From Kappaphycus alvarezii (taxonomy: Eukaryota; Rhodophyta; Florideophyceae; Gigartinales; Solieriaceae): a stretch of DNA of 64,000 nucleotides. Below are positions 25,076-37,036 of the stretch, in pieces (position 1 is the first letter of the stretch; the number at the start of each line of letters is the position of its first letter). The position numbers and the translations under genes were made by a program. The stretch is taken from NCBI GenBank assembly GCA_002205965.3, contig NADL03000638.1:310001-374000 (forward strand), written 5' to 3'. The notes beneath the pieces are model-generated. The model was given only the letters and a program-made list of their open reading frames with translations, searched no databases and had not been told where the DNA came from.

Positions 25076-25740
25076 TCAAGTCGCATTGTTCTTTGGCTTT
25101 GATTTCGTCTCGGATAATAGTGGGACAACTACAATGCCTCTTGTCATATTAGAGAGAATTAATTTTTTAAGGAATAATTTGATGCTCACAAATAAAAACG
25201 CATATGGAAAATGCGTCAAAAATTCCCATATGTCTTCCTTAGGGTTAAGGTCCGAAGATTGAGATGGCCAGCCTTTCAGCCGGATTTCCTTCGCCAAAAA
25301 AGTTCCTTTCCGGCATGCTGACTTGAATTGATGCATTGTCCTGCTGGTAAATCAGGGAAAGCGACACAATTTTATTCAAGAAACGGAAGTAAGAAATAAT
25401 CCAATACTTTGGTGCGGTATGACATGTTTTACCGCCCCCAATAGTAAATCTAAATCAGACCTCCCATTTAGGGCAACTGATTCCCGTACCATAATTACCT
25501 CCCCTCCATTCTGACTACGAGAAAAAACCAAGTCATATATCTATTTTTTGTGATACTAGTAATTAAAGCCTTCCGGGCTATCCATATCAAAGATCCTTCC
25601 GTCCAAAAAGACTGAACTAGACCACTTTTTGACAGTCCAAATAATTTGATTCCAGGTCCATACGAAGCTTCATTCTCTCTGCTGAGGATAAAGGGCGGGG
25701 CACTTTTTTCCTTTATACTCCTTAGTACCACACTATATTA
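25076..25740 (-). pseudogene. Tc1/mariner transposase relic, antisense
   Basis: Read on the minus strand, frame-broken pieces give FDMDSPEGFNY (first Asp block). FSRSQNGGEVIMVRESVALN and IYQQDNASIQVS (second Asp block) come next, then GWPSQSSDLNPKEDIWEFL (Glu block). Their order is right for a Tc1 transposase. The sequence is distinct from elements A and B, so this is a third family or an older copy. No terminal repeats were identified. Confidence 0.68.
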
Positions 25741-26067
25741 CATATCGCAAGGTTTACTATGTTTCGGTATGAGATCAAGCTCGCCGTTATAAATTAAACT
25801 TTTTAGTACAATTAAAATCAGTGCAGAGAAAGGGCTAGCCATCTCTGTTTTGAGGAGATGACGAAACATCAAGCCGCAATTTTTTCTTCATTTTTCATTC
25901 CATTAAGGGTTAAATATGATTTTGCGGCTCCCATCAATATCATGGGGCGCCATGCGATAAAAACGAAGTTACAGATTCACCAATAATAGAGCGAGTTCTT
26001 CGCTGAACTCAGAGCAAATTGAACATCAGGCTTCATTTCAGATTGAAAAAACTGAATTCTACTTTGG

Positions 26068-26601
26068 TCAGCAGCTACAGTGATACAGACTAGTGTTGTG
26101 ATGTTGATACAAGGAAGCCAACAGCTGGTCCCATGGGTTTAGCCAATGGATGACTGTCTTACAGGCTATCAAGAGAACTGAGGCAGAATATTTCGCCATA
26201 ATATAGACTGCAAAAATAGTGAAATTGGTATGTATCATCCTAACAGAACTGTACTTTCTGCAACCCGCTCCAACTGTGCTGCAACCAAATGGAGTAAAAA
26301 TGATGGGACTTAGAAGGTTGTTGAACTGTGACACAGTTTCGTATAAAAAGGAGGTACGTATTGGAGTAGATTCAGCCAATCTTTGCCCAACTGGAGACAT
26401 GCCTTCAGGTACGTGAAGTAATCCTTTACCAAGTTCTCGAGTGTGTGCAGGGTGGGAAGCTATTAATGATGTCCACATAGATTCATGCAATAAAAACTCT
26501 GTGAGGAGGATTTTTGGGATACCGAAACATATAATACAACAATTTTTCATTTCGATACATGTGCTTGGGTCGCACTTGCCTGTGTTTTGATTTAAAGACA
26601 A
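26068..26601 (-). other. Open frame of 177 codons, unrecognised
   Basis: ATG at 26601, stop at 26068. It is among the longest unexplained open frames in the transposon belt. The translation is rich in Cys, Ile, Leu and Ser, with no domain I recognise. It ends about 160 bp left of the Copia-1 LTR on the opposite strand. It may be chance or part of an unrecognised repeat. Confidence 0.2.
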
Positions 26602-26760
26602 TGGGATGATTATATACAGAACTTACTCCACACAAAATTACCAAGAAAATAATCTTTTAGAAAAAAGAAATGACGAATGACCACTAGAGGGCCAGATGAA
26701 ATGCAAAAAATGCAAATTCAGTGTTTGACATAACAGCATCATCGAAAATCAGATGGTCAA

Positions 26761-27087
26761 TGTGGAGTTACAGTACAGTATTCTCATACGCATTGTAATA
26801 GGGAATATAGTGCCCCCGTCTTGCTGCATATATATATCGGTCGGCCCTCGCCCGCTCACAATCTCCCTGGTCGGAGGTACAATCGAGAAGTTTAGCAGCG
26901 TCGACATTCAAATCCGTTGCCCAGCCGAATGGTGCAGTCCCAAACCTTCTCAATAAAAAATATTCCTTTATTTCTCTCTACGTCTATTTTAAAACTATCC
27001 CACCTACCCTGCCGTATCCCTACGCTATCGATACATACCCCTGATTGTACAAGGGTACGATAGCGAGCGCAATCATTGTAGTAAACA
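26761..27087 (+). repeat. Copia-1 5' LTR
   Basis: The boundary is set by TG at 26761 and by similarity to the 3' copy ending in GTAAACA. The 5' LTR is about 327 bp. It has a segment of about 125 bp between GCAGTCCCAAACC and GTAGTAAACA that the 3' LTR lacks. The exact right edge is uncertain. Confidence 0.65.
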
Positions 27088-27226
27088 CGAAAATCCGGAT
27101 TCGTTTGCTATTTTTCTGCGCCAACCAACTTGCTCTCCTACCCTTCGTTTCTCATCACCTTCGCTGTAGCTTCGAACCGAACCGTCGAGTATCTTGGAAT
27201 ATTGTGTGGCATTCAAAACAATCAGA

Positions 27227-27628
27227 ATGGCTCCGATCTCCCGCTCTCGTTTCAAGTTTACGTGCGATAAGATCATGAAGAAGATAAATACGTCTTCGCT
27301 CTCCGACCAACCGGCACTATCGATCTTGAATTACGCCAAGTCGGCTATAGAATTATTTTCCCCCTCGCCTGGACGGAGCGGCTCCATTATTGACGTGTCG
27401 TTTACTCCACCGAACCCCGAAGTCGCTACAGAGTATGTTATCGATTTGTTGCTGCCACAGAATCAAGTCTTCACGGAGGCTTTCTTTAATATGTCGATGT
27501 TCACTGTATCAGTTTTGCATGATATCGCGATTTTTTTTGGCTTTGATGAAATTCCGGTGCAGATCCCAATTCTAGTGTCCGCCGAGGACCCAGGAAAGAA
27601 GAACAAGCACTTATATACATTGGTATAG
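27227..27628 (+). pseudogene. Possible Copia-1 Gag N-terminal frame
   Basis: A 133-codon frame from ATG 27227 directly follows the 5' LTR, where Gag starts in Copia elements. The translation has a basic start (MAPISRSRFKFTCDKIMKK) and no recognisable zinc knuckle. The assignment rests on position. Confidence 0.4.
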
Positions 27629-28032
27629 CTCATTTATTTCATGGAAATAGACCCGGACTATGCTAGGAGTGTCGTGGACAAATTAAAAATAAGGTGTGGA
27701 TCTGCTAATCATTTGCTGGATTCAATTCATTATAGGGAAGGAATTTTAATCTCAAAATCTATACGAAAAGGTCGACAGGTATGCTGAATCTCCAGATAAA
27801 GCGAATAAATTGCTGAATTTGACGCCTACTTCACCGACCATGCTGATCCTTCAAGCAACCAATGTGAAGAATACGGAAAATCCCCGATCGAGACCGCTGA
27901 ACATGAAATTTTATTTAACTGCATTTTTTATGCGATGGGTGCTTATAATCAGGTGTCCTCTGATTTTCGTCTAGGCAACTAAATTTACAAGTAAGTTCTT
28001 GTCGCCTTAATAACAGCGAGAATACAGATTAC

Positions 28033-31000
28033 ATGAGTGAAAATTTCATGGGGAATATATATGTTGCAAAGATTGAAAAAGAATTCTCTCAACACCGCCC
28101 AATGGGTTTCCTATGCGATATTGGTGCACCTAAATATGTGGGCGGTCGCAGAGAAACAACTCGTATAAAGCACTCTCTTGGAATGCGAAGGAAGAAGGTC
28201 TTCCCATCCGTCAACAGATTCAGGTTCGCCGGTGCATCCTGTCCCAGCCTTGGTCTAGTTTCAGTCCCACTCGACAGGCCTTCCGGTATCCCAATTATTT
28301 ATGTCGATTTCGACATCGTGAAAGCAGACATACCCACGTTAATTGGAATTGACATATTAGAAAAGGAGTCTATTACACCTCGTAAAGTCTCAAACAGACT
28401 GATATAACGAGTCTAACAAGCTACTCCGAATAACACAGTGGTCTACACAGATTATTTGTACATAAAAATGATCAGATCAGAGTAATCACCTCTACGCACC
28501 TGTGTGGGCATCCTCTGATTTAAATCTTACGAGGTTGCAAATTTCGAAGTTATGCCGTTACTTTTTCCCACCCATCTGCCGTGAAGCTGTTCAACATGAT
28601 CAAACTCTCGCGGCCGGAGGACGCCACTTCAGAAACGATGAAGATCCTCAAGGACATTTCGAGGAAGTGTGATCCGTGCAAAAGAGCTCAAAAGGCACCA
28701 GGGTGGTTTCGAGTAACTCCAGGAGCCGAAAATGTTCGCTTCAACGAATTAATACTTCTAGACAAAATTTGCTTCGACGGGGCCCCGTTCTACACATTGT
28801 CGATGAAGATACGAAATTCAGAGCGGCACGATTCATCGAAGGAGTGTAAATTGAAGATGTATGGAAAGCAATAATTTATTCATGGGCTTCAATATACAAT
28901 GGGCTTCCGAACCGTATCTTAACTGATCAATGGTCACAGCTTGGCGATAAATTCATCCACCTCGCCCGTCTCTCCGATATAAAGGTCGAAAAATTGTTAT
29001 TGAGTCACAGTCAAGTCTGGGACTATGCGAGCGATATCATGAGCCCTTGAAACGAACTTATCAGTCATGATAACTCAACCCAAAATCGACAGTGATCTTG
29101 CATTAGCCTGCTATGTGAAGGCAATGAACAATACCCTCGGCCCAGAGGGACTTGTCCCTTCAGCACTCGTATTTGGAGGGTTTCTTCAGCTTTCTGTACC
29201 ACCTGACACTCACACAGCCCGTCTTACTTTGTTTGACGGCTGGAAAATCGCCGAAATGCAAGGCAGGAGATGCAAGTCCAAATATCAAAACTGAAACTAC
29301 AACGTGCTTTAAAACATATAGTCCTACTATCGACCAATCGCACCTATCAGCCCGGGGATCAAGTTCTTGTATGGCGTGAGAAAGTCGTCAGTGGTCGAAT
29401 GGGAGAATGGAAGGGAAATTTTCAAGTGTCTATCGTTGATATGGACAGAAAGTTGTTTCGTAGTATGTGTGAGGCTGCGATAATGGACAGCCGAAACCAT
29501 TCAGCATCGCTCAAGTCAAGCCCTATGTCACTCCCGAAATCTTCCCCTCCACATTTATTGCAGACATTACGGAATCCATGGCCCAGTTTAAGTCACATGA
29601 GGATGGCTTAAAATTGACGACAGAGGTATTTGACGAAAGCGAAGATGGAGCCAAAATCTCAAAAATAGACAATGCAAAGAAGCAAGAAATAAGAGCCCTA
29701 ATGAAACTTGGAAAATTCAAAGTAGTTCTTAAGGAAGAGGTTCCACCTGAACGTAACATTATACCCAGACGCTTAGTCCTGTCAATCAAGTCATATATGG
29801 GCGGGAAGATAAAACAAAAGGAACGTTACGTTATTGGAGGACATCGCAATAGGATGAAAAAAATCCTGGTACAAACATCCTCGACATTCCAGAAAAAATC
29901 CAAAAGACTGCTCTTAGTGCTGGCAGCAATGTTCGGATTCGATGTATGGACAGCAGATATAACCCAAGCTTATTTTCAATCATCAGAATAGCTCAAAAGG
30001 GATATATACATTAAAAAACACCTACTTGAACTCCAACTAGAACCGGGTCAGTGTCTCAAGTTGCTTCGACCCCTATACGGCCTATGGTACGAAGGAGGCT
30101 TATGGCACAAGACGATGGATAATCATCATCGCAAGGTAATGGAGATGGCACCACCTGGCATGGACCCTGCGCTCTACTTCCTACAGAGTAAAGTGGCGCT
30201 AAAGGGCCTGATTGGTAGTTACGTGGACGAAATGCTCCGTTGTACAGACAAAGACTTTCGAAAGCTCTCAATATTATTATCAATAGATTTAATATGAAAG
30301 AAAAGTATTCCTCATCGTCCAAATTCACCGGCTTCGTATTAGACAAGAACGAAGGTAACCTCTACATAGACCAAATTTCTTATTTGCGGAAACTAAAATG
30401 CCTACCCAAGGAAGCATCATCAAGAATTTTAGATCGATGCGCATGAAATTGGCGTGACCAGCAATTTCAAGACCCGACTGCCTCTTCGAAGTAGCGTAAC
30501 TGGCGCAGATTACGGAGAAGATGCACGGGAAAGATCATGGTAAAGTAGTGGGAAGAGTAAAAAAAGTGAACAAATACGCATTTGATGATTGCGCTTGTCT
30601 AAAAATTCCCAAACTAGGACTGGAAAATTGTCATTTTTTGCAGATTATTCCTTCAAAAACAACCAGGATTTCTCCGCTGAACTCGGTCACGTCATATTCA
30701 TCGCCGATGGAGACGAAAACGTAGCCCCAATATCGTTAAAGTGCTATAAGTTTCGAAGGATTACGCGTTCTGCGATTTCTGGAGAAGTTATCGACTTTAG
30801 CGACATGTCCGACATATTCATTGCGCTTTCAAAAGAATTAGAAGTGATTCTCAACAAGCTGGTACCCGTGCAACTGTTCACAGTTAGCAAAAGTCTGTTC
30901 GGCGTGATATTCAAAAGCTCAAGGACTTCTGAGAAACCCACAATGCTAGATATTACCACTGCCCAGGAAGCCTCTCGCGATGGAGTAATTTCTGACATCG

Positions 31001-31233
31001 CCTTTCTTAGAATTGAAAGTAATATTGCTGACGGACTTATTAAGTCCATGAGCCAAGAACTTCTTCGAAAGGTTATCACGACGGGAATCCTAAGCATTCA
31101 ACCGGACCAATGGATCATTACATCAACGGAAGTAACTTGGGTACGCTTTATTGAATGGAAAGTTCATATAATTCGGCCACGTGCAACTTCTCAGAGAAAG
31201 GATAGGCACAAAACCTCAAGGAATGGGGCTTAA
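28033..31233 (+). pseudogene. Copia-1 Pol: protease, integrase, RT, RNase H (broken)
   Basis: Domains appear in Copia order in successive frames. The retropepsin (28033-28407) has GFLCDIGAPKY, where the usual Asp-Thr/Ser-Gly is DIG, and ends ADIPTLIGIDILEKES. The integrase starts with CDPCKRAQKAPGWFR (28660-28720). It continues through GLPNRILTDQ and LSHSQVWDY near 28900-29030 and the GPEGLVPSALVFG C-terminal part (29130-29180). RT begins near 29680 with FKVVLKEEVPP, then FGFDVWTADITQAYFQS and SYVDEMLR, where the usual YVDD is YVDE. RNase H (30589-31200) has EVIDFSDMSD and ends NIADGLIKSMSQ. Changes at catalytic positions together with stops suggest a dead copy, although some frame breaks may be base errors. 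Confidence 0.82.
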
Positions 31234-31911
31234 TATCAACTGCAAACAGTTCTTCTGAATCCAAGAAAACTTTGCGTCAGAATTGATTACAACGCAGTGA
31301 TCTAAGCGAGAAACGCGCTTGCTTACTAAGCGACCAATCCAAATGCCGTTAGTGAATATCGAAATTAAACTGAAGGCGCCCACATACCGTAGCTCGCGAA
31401 GAAAAGAGCAGGATATAGGCTTAATGAAGATTAGTCGCATACCCAATTTGCGCACCATCTGGTTAGCATGCTTGAGATTGTAACAATGGACCGTACAAGC
31501 ACTCAATTTCTGCAAGGCCGACTTCGCTTCATGTTCACTCAGCAACTCAAAAATTCACCGACTCAGGAACAAAGTACAACTACTTGCTGGACAAAAATGA
31601 TCCCATCGCACCAGGGGTCCTATATTCGAGTACTTGACCGTCAATATCCCGGACCCCTGTGCCACCAGTGCAGAAGCACTTAACCTTGGCTAATATACGG
31701 GCACCTCTGTCTGTTCCATCAGTGCTTCGGGACTTTGAACCCACGTTAAAATATACGAGAATGCCTCGACCACTCTCCTTGATTATGATAGCCGCACGGA
31801 ACTCGAGAAAATTTCTTGCATGGCTGTGCATTTTTATGGACGATTCCACAACCTGGTGATACCCAGAGGGATCGTTGCAATTACCGGAGCTCCCGTAACA
31901 GCAAACTGCGA

Positions 31912-32545
31912 CTAAGATAAAGTCCCCACTTCAAAGCCGTCCCCAAACATCATGGCGTCAATTATCCGACCATCTGCAGCGTCCCTTACTGTATCCTCAC
32001 ATTCACCAACATCCACATCTTCACCCTCATCCACATCTTCACCCTTCATCCACATCTTCTCCCTCATCCATATACTCATCTTCATCCACATCTTCTCCCT
32101 CATCCACATCCTCACATTTATCCAGATCTTCACCCTCTTCCACATCCTCACCTTCATCCACATTCTCATCCCAGTCACTTTCACCCGCCTATTCTGAGCC
32201 ACTAGCAAAACCTTCTCCCTCACTTATCTCGCTCTTTCCCACGCTCCCCTCTCCCACCGCTTCAACCCTCTCCCTACTCTGCTCATTTATGCTGCTTTCC
32301 CCACTCTGCCCTTCACGATTATCTTCTAGGTCGCTGCCAAAACACCTGCCGCCCAATGTGCAGTACCACTGTCGTTCCCTTTTGCGTGGACCGCTTTCTC
32401 TTTCCAAGCCGCCCTTTTGGCTTCTCTCTGAACATTTGCTAGTTAGCAGGTGCAGGCATGCCGCGGAAGGATGGCCGCTAGCCGCTGTTGTTTCTGCAGT
32501 CGAGATCAGAAGGATTTGGGAGAAAAGATTCAAGTTAGTCGCCAT
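31912..32545 (-). other. Antisense acidic-repeat frame in the 3' part of Copia-1
   Basis: On the minus strand an ATG at 32545 opens a frame of 118 codons to a TAG at 32189-32191. The same frame continues past it, and after one shift runs to a stop at 31912. The first half is Ser/Glu/Arg-rich (KRERQWYCTLGGRCFG, then many Glu and Ser). The second half is a tandem acidic repeat of GEDVDE hexapeptides from an 18-bp DNA repeat. I do not recognise the product. It sits between the end of RNase H and the 3' LTR, where extra ORFs are known in some plant LTR elements. Confidence 0.4.
31995..32172. repeat. 18-bp tandem repeat (CATCCACATCTTCACCCT-like)
   Basis: About ten diverged units of CATCCACATCTTCACCCT run through this stretch. 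Read on the minus strand they encode the hexapeptide GEDVDE or close variants. The unit is a multiple of three, so repeat expansion keeps the antisense frame. Confidence 0.8.
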
Positions 32546-32879
32546 ATTGCTGCATCCGTTGGGATATTAGCACACTGCTGAGATTGGTTAAGACGTGGAT
32601 TATTACAGTTATATGATAGCCTGCATTAAAAATACCTCTTGTTGCGTCATTCGATTTTTTTGCATCAGCTTTCATGAAATTTTGATTTTTATAATTTTTC
32701 CATCCGCCATTTTGCTCGAGATCTCGAACTCTGAACCTCACTACACCCTCTTGATTTCACAGTACCATTTGTGCTCTAATTACCTCAGCACAACATAGGG
32801 CACGTGTTCCCTTTATCTGCGTGAAAATTACAGTACACCGTATACGCAATTATGAGCACGACGTCTGACAACAGAGTAA

Positions 32880-33076
32880 TGTCGAATTACAATACCATAT
32901 TGCCATGCGCATATTAATAGGGACTACAGAGCTCCCGTCGTGCTGCATATACACATCGGTCAGCCCTCGCCCGCCCACACTCTCCTAGTCGGGGATACAA
33001 TCGAGAAGTTTAGCAGCGTCGACATTCAAGTCCGTTGTCCAGCCGAATGATGCAGCCCCAGCACTTACAGTAAACA
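32880..33076 (+). repeat. Copia-1 3' LTR (internally shortened)
   Basis: It matches the 5' LTR from TG at 32880 to GTAAACA at about 33076. It is about 197 bp long, lacking roughly 125 bp present in the 5' LTR. Many substitutions separate the two LTRs, which points to an old insertion. Confidence 0.65.
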
Positions 33077-34109
33077 CGACATTCCAGCTCATATTTTTGT
33101 GTGAAAAATACTTTTTACACAGAAGCAACTCGTTATTGGGCTAACCACAACATACCTTTCCCAATAAACGGACAAGACTTCTGAGGTTTTGTCTGTGTGT
33201 TTTGTTGTTCTCATTGTCTCACTGGATCCCATGACTCGAAGGGAATCGAATTGCACTACAAGACAGTACGATGGAGTACAATTTTAAATTCCTGTTCATC
33301 TGAGACAGGGAAAACAGATGAAACACTGTATCGTGATCCCTCTCATTTAAAGGATGAAAAATTAATGTTCTCCAGCTAAAATATACCAGTAGGCGCAATT
33401 TCAGAACAATCCAAGTTGTTATTTTCTATTTCGTAAGAATTTTTGTAAGAGTTACATTAAGAGGAGGGATTGTTTCCATTTGCAAAATGAAGGAGAAAGA
33501 AAGGATTTTGCCATAATCATTTACTATGTACTCCAAGGCGTGCACTCACCCCCTCATTGAACAAAATAACGAGAAGGTAGGGAGTGTACAGTAGAGATAA
33601 TTTACCGACAGGAAAGGGTTGTCACATTTTTCTTCTAATCAGATGTACTACATGAGGAAAGACCTTTTCAAAAATCCTGAATCTCTGTTCATCGCTGTTA
33701 CTTTATCTATATTTTTTATGGAACATTATTACTTGAAGACTTCAACGAGTGTGTGCGGCAAACCCAAATGGACGGAATCGAGCTGAGTTTAGGTTTTAGC
33801 GCCTAAATTTCAGGTAAATTTGTGTCTGAATAGCGATTGATGATTGTATTGAATAATACTTCAAATCTAACCAATTTTTGTTGTTTATATACAGTGGAGT
33901 GCAAAATGTTCTTATTATTCGTACTCTATTGGATACAATAAAGATTTGTACAGCCTTTTTTGACCTGTGTATGAAGGAACCATTTTCCGGCTTCATTGCG
34001 TAAAGAACTTCCGGGTCTATATTTTTTTGTAGTTTTTGAGGGCAGATGATCGTTTCATTATTGATGCAAATTGGGTTGCAGTATCGTTTTGAAACGGTTG
34101 GCCGGACCC
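33077..34109. other. AT-rich spacer, nothing recognised
   Basis: No conserved coding sequence, RNA gene or repeat structure was recognised between the Copia-1 3' LTR and the MITE. Confidence 0.55.
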
Positions 34110-34576
34110 CTAGTGTCTATCCGACCACGCACTGTCCTCATATGAGGCACAATTTGTCCTCATATGAGGACAATTTCCGTTACATTTTGGAATGGAAAAT
34201 GTTTTGGAAGCCCGAAATTTTTACTGGAAAAAAGGTTTTTTATGTTTAGTTACAGTACAGTAATTTTTACTGTACATGCGCCCTCGTTTCTGAAACCCCC
34301 CACGACAATACGAACTATTTTACCTTCCAAAATGAAGTCGTTTTCACAACTTCTTGCGAAGAGCGGAAGCTGGTGAGGGAAAATTGGTCTAGCCTTCACC
34401 GAGGTCAACAATCTTGAAAAGTTTGTTTTGATCGGCCATCTACACTCATGAACTAATGCGGAGGGACAAGAAATGCGCTGAGGTAAAAATTTTTGTATTG
34501 AAAAAGAAGTGCTAAAAGTAGTCCTTATATGAGGACATTTGTCCTCATATGAGGACAACGGTCCAATAGACACTAG
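34110..34576. mobile_element. 467-bp MITE with palindromic subterminal repeats
   Basis: Terminal inverted repeats read CTAGTGTCTATCCGAC on the left (34110-34125), and GTCCAATAGACACTAG on the right (34561-34576). Inside each end are two copies of TCCTCATATGAGGA-type palindromes (34136-34172 and 34522-34559). The TIRs therefore extend to about 65 bp. If the TA inside the terminal CTAG is the target site, this would fit a Tc1/mariner-derived MITE; that is inference. There is no coding capacity. Confidence 0.75.
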
Positions 34577-36036
34577 CTTCTGAAAGCTAGCTACTGAAAG
34601 CAGCACAGTTGCCATACCGTTCATGCTTCAATAACGCGCTGTTTATTGAGGACTGGTCCTATTTTTCTTCGTGCGAAAAAAATTGGTGACAATGATAGAG
34701 GGGACTCACGTGTTCCACGGAGGGTGATTAAGCCTATTCAAGAACTTATTTACAGACAGTACATACATTGTGTACTGTACTGCAGTAGTCCCACAGTAAT
34801 GATCCTTTTTAATTCTTTTCAGACTTAACTCTGCTGTTGTCGCAGTCGACAACAGTTGGACGTTGGTTATAATTTTTTCGAGATCGTGCCGAGCTTCAGC
34901 AGTCGATGAGTTTGCTCGCATGACTCTGCCTGGACATTATTGTGTTGAAACCCTTCCGCAGCTAGTGAAAGTTGCACCACCGCCGCGAGACGCAGTAATC
35001 TTGCTCGCACTCTCTTCCATCCAGACATAAACATGATGTACAAGTGTGTGAACTTTGATTTTAGCATCAACGTGTTCACCCGTAAGCCGTCAGGTAGTCG
35101 AGGGGGAGTGGAAACCCGGTTACAGTAGGCGCGCAAGCGGGGCGGGTCGGTGGAACGGTCACATGAATTGCGCGACTGAATGCCTCAGCACGATGCAGTA
35201 TTATACCATACAGTACACGGCAGTACACGACTTGATGCACTCAACTTGTTGCGCATTGCACGCACAGGGCCCAGTCCACCACGGCACCCACCCCGCACGC
35301 CTCGACAAGTGTCAACCCTTCATGCCGCGTCACCACACCGCAGAAACACCGATGGCAAACTCTCAAACCCCCCGCCGCAGCTATGTCAAAAGCGTCCATC
35401 TCCCTCTTTGCATGCGCATTCCACAAGCCGATTCAGCGTCGCTACAGTCAGCACCGTGCGTGTGACGGCGACATGGATCACCACCCGATCGGGGCACTGT
35501 CACTTTGAATTAGCAGCTCGGTACAGATGGACTGGACGGGCTGCCGTCGGTCAAACACGTTGCGCACCCGCGTTGCACAAGTGCTGCTGCTGTATGCCGT
35601 GCTGTGCTGTACAGTATCAATACCGTAATTTTTCTATGGAGAAAAGATGCCGGGCACGGGAATACTCCCTCCCTTGCAACGCAATGACACGTACAGCGCG
35701 TCACTGTACGTGACTGAGTGCTTACAGAGCTGTACCTTGCTTTGTACCATACTTTGTACAGTACTTGCCTCTTCTCTTTTGCACCAGTTTCATGCGAAAC
35801 ACTATCACTTTCCCTCGACTGCACCAGTGCCCACGCTCCATAAAACACAACACACCCGTGACTAGGCCAGAAAGACAGACTGTCGTTTACTCAACTCTTT
35901 TCGACACCAACTGCGTACGATTCTCTTCACCATCACCAGCATCTCCCCCATTGGACGCTGTCGCAGTCCCGCCCGCCAGACACATTCCAACCACCCTCCC
36001 CTTGCCAGCACCCACCGCCGTCCTCACTCACCACCT
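34577..36036. other. Transition from repeat belt to gene island
   Basis: GC content rises to the right. TACAGTA and TGTACTGTAC words occur at 34766-34785, 35204-35225 and 35603-35620. Open frames on either strand here are short or reflect C-rich composition, and no conserved protein was found. Confidence 0.55.
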
Positions 36037-36661
36037 TCACTCCAGCCCCAGCTGCTTCGCACGCCGCCGACGCAGCACCTCAAACGGGTTACCCCCCTCC
36101 GCCGCCCGCCACCTAGCTCCACGCTCCACTTCCTCCAAAATATCCACAATCTTCAACCCCGCCGGTTCAATCTTCTGTTCAAACCCGTCCGCTACCCAAA
36201 CACCACACAAATACAACACACCATATCACCACAGTTAGTCTCCGTCCCCACTCACCCCCCACCACACACACAACCTCCCCAATTCACGTACCATATTCCA
36301 GCGTTATCAACGGCCGTCCATACTCCTCCACCAACGACAACTCCACCTTCAACCCCTTATTCGCCCTTTTCACCGTCGGCGCTCCAACCCGTCTTACAAA
36401 TTCACTGCCTCCACCAACCCAATCCCACCAATCCCCATCACACATCCCACAAAACACACGCAGTCCGAAACAAATATCACCATGTCAGAACACCCCGCCG
36501 TTCAACATCCCTGTATCCAACAGCGCGGAGGTGCACTTGCCGTACCGCGCCGTCGTAGACCGATGGTCAAACGGGTTCAGCTCGACCCGCACCGTACGCA
36601 GCGTTTTGAACAGCTCTGTCGCTTTACGAGATGCCGCTACCGCGCGAACCAGTTGACCCAT
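36037..36661 (-). CDS. MRPL53: Mitochondrial ribosomal protein mL53 (MRPL53), three exons
   Basis: mL53 is a small protein of the mitochondrial large ribosomal subunit with a thioredoxin-like fold. Exon 1 (36546-36661) starts MGQLVRAVAASRKATE and contains the family hallmark VRVELNPFD. Intron 1 (36405-36545) has GTACGG and GAGGCAG ends. Exon 2 (36292-36404) gives EFVRRVGAPTVKRANKG, then ELSLVEEYGRPLITLEY. Intron 2 (36192-36291) has GTACGT and GGGTAG ends. Exon 3 (36037-36191) gives DGFEQKIEPAGLKIVDILEE and a basic tail. The three exons join in frame to 127 residues, matching the family length, with no frame break needed. It is divergent from ALG10 with about 375 bp between start codons. In a three-exon gene none of the exons alone is conspicuous, so this gene is easy to miss. 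Confidence 0.85.
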
Positions 36662-37036
36662 GTTGAAACGTTGCCGCTGCGATACGTTGGAGGGTACGAC
36701 GAACGCCCGATCTGGCCACTATTCCCAAGATGTAGTACAGTAGCACACACCCTAGCTAGGAGCCCCCGTTTTAAAAAAATTTTGAAACAATTAAAATTCG
36801 CGCTGTGCCGTCGGCGACACCGTAGCCCATATCACCTCCGTCACCATCTGGCACACACCGTTTCACTTTCATCGTGCCGCTCCAACCGCAGCTGGGTTTC
36901 CGACCCGTACCAGCGGCCCGACTCACGCCCAGCCCTGCCCCCTCGCCCGCACAATGACGGCCACTCCCCTTACCACTCCCCACCGCGCCAGCATTCAACA
37001 CACATGAGCTACGCCACGTGCTCAACCGCACAAAAA

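Larger units (their letters stand above)
26761..33076 (+). mobile_element. Copia LTR retrotransposon (Copia-1), about 6.3 kb
   Basis: Two similar end sequences in direct orientation bracket a protease-integrase-RT-RNase H series, the Copia order. Both ends start TGTSGARTTACARTACHRTATT and share GTTTAGCAGCGTCGACATTC and GCCGAATG-TGCAG. Coding frames between them are broken many times. The 3' part, after RNase H, contains 1.6 kb with an antisense acidic frame. No clear target-site duplication was found. Confidence 0.82.

Noticed and set aside
36482-37003. Plus-strand frame running into ALG10 from 36482
   Set aside because: It is antisense to mL53 exon 1 and crosses the divergent promoter. ALG10 homology starts only at about 37037, so the upstream part is a chance opening.
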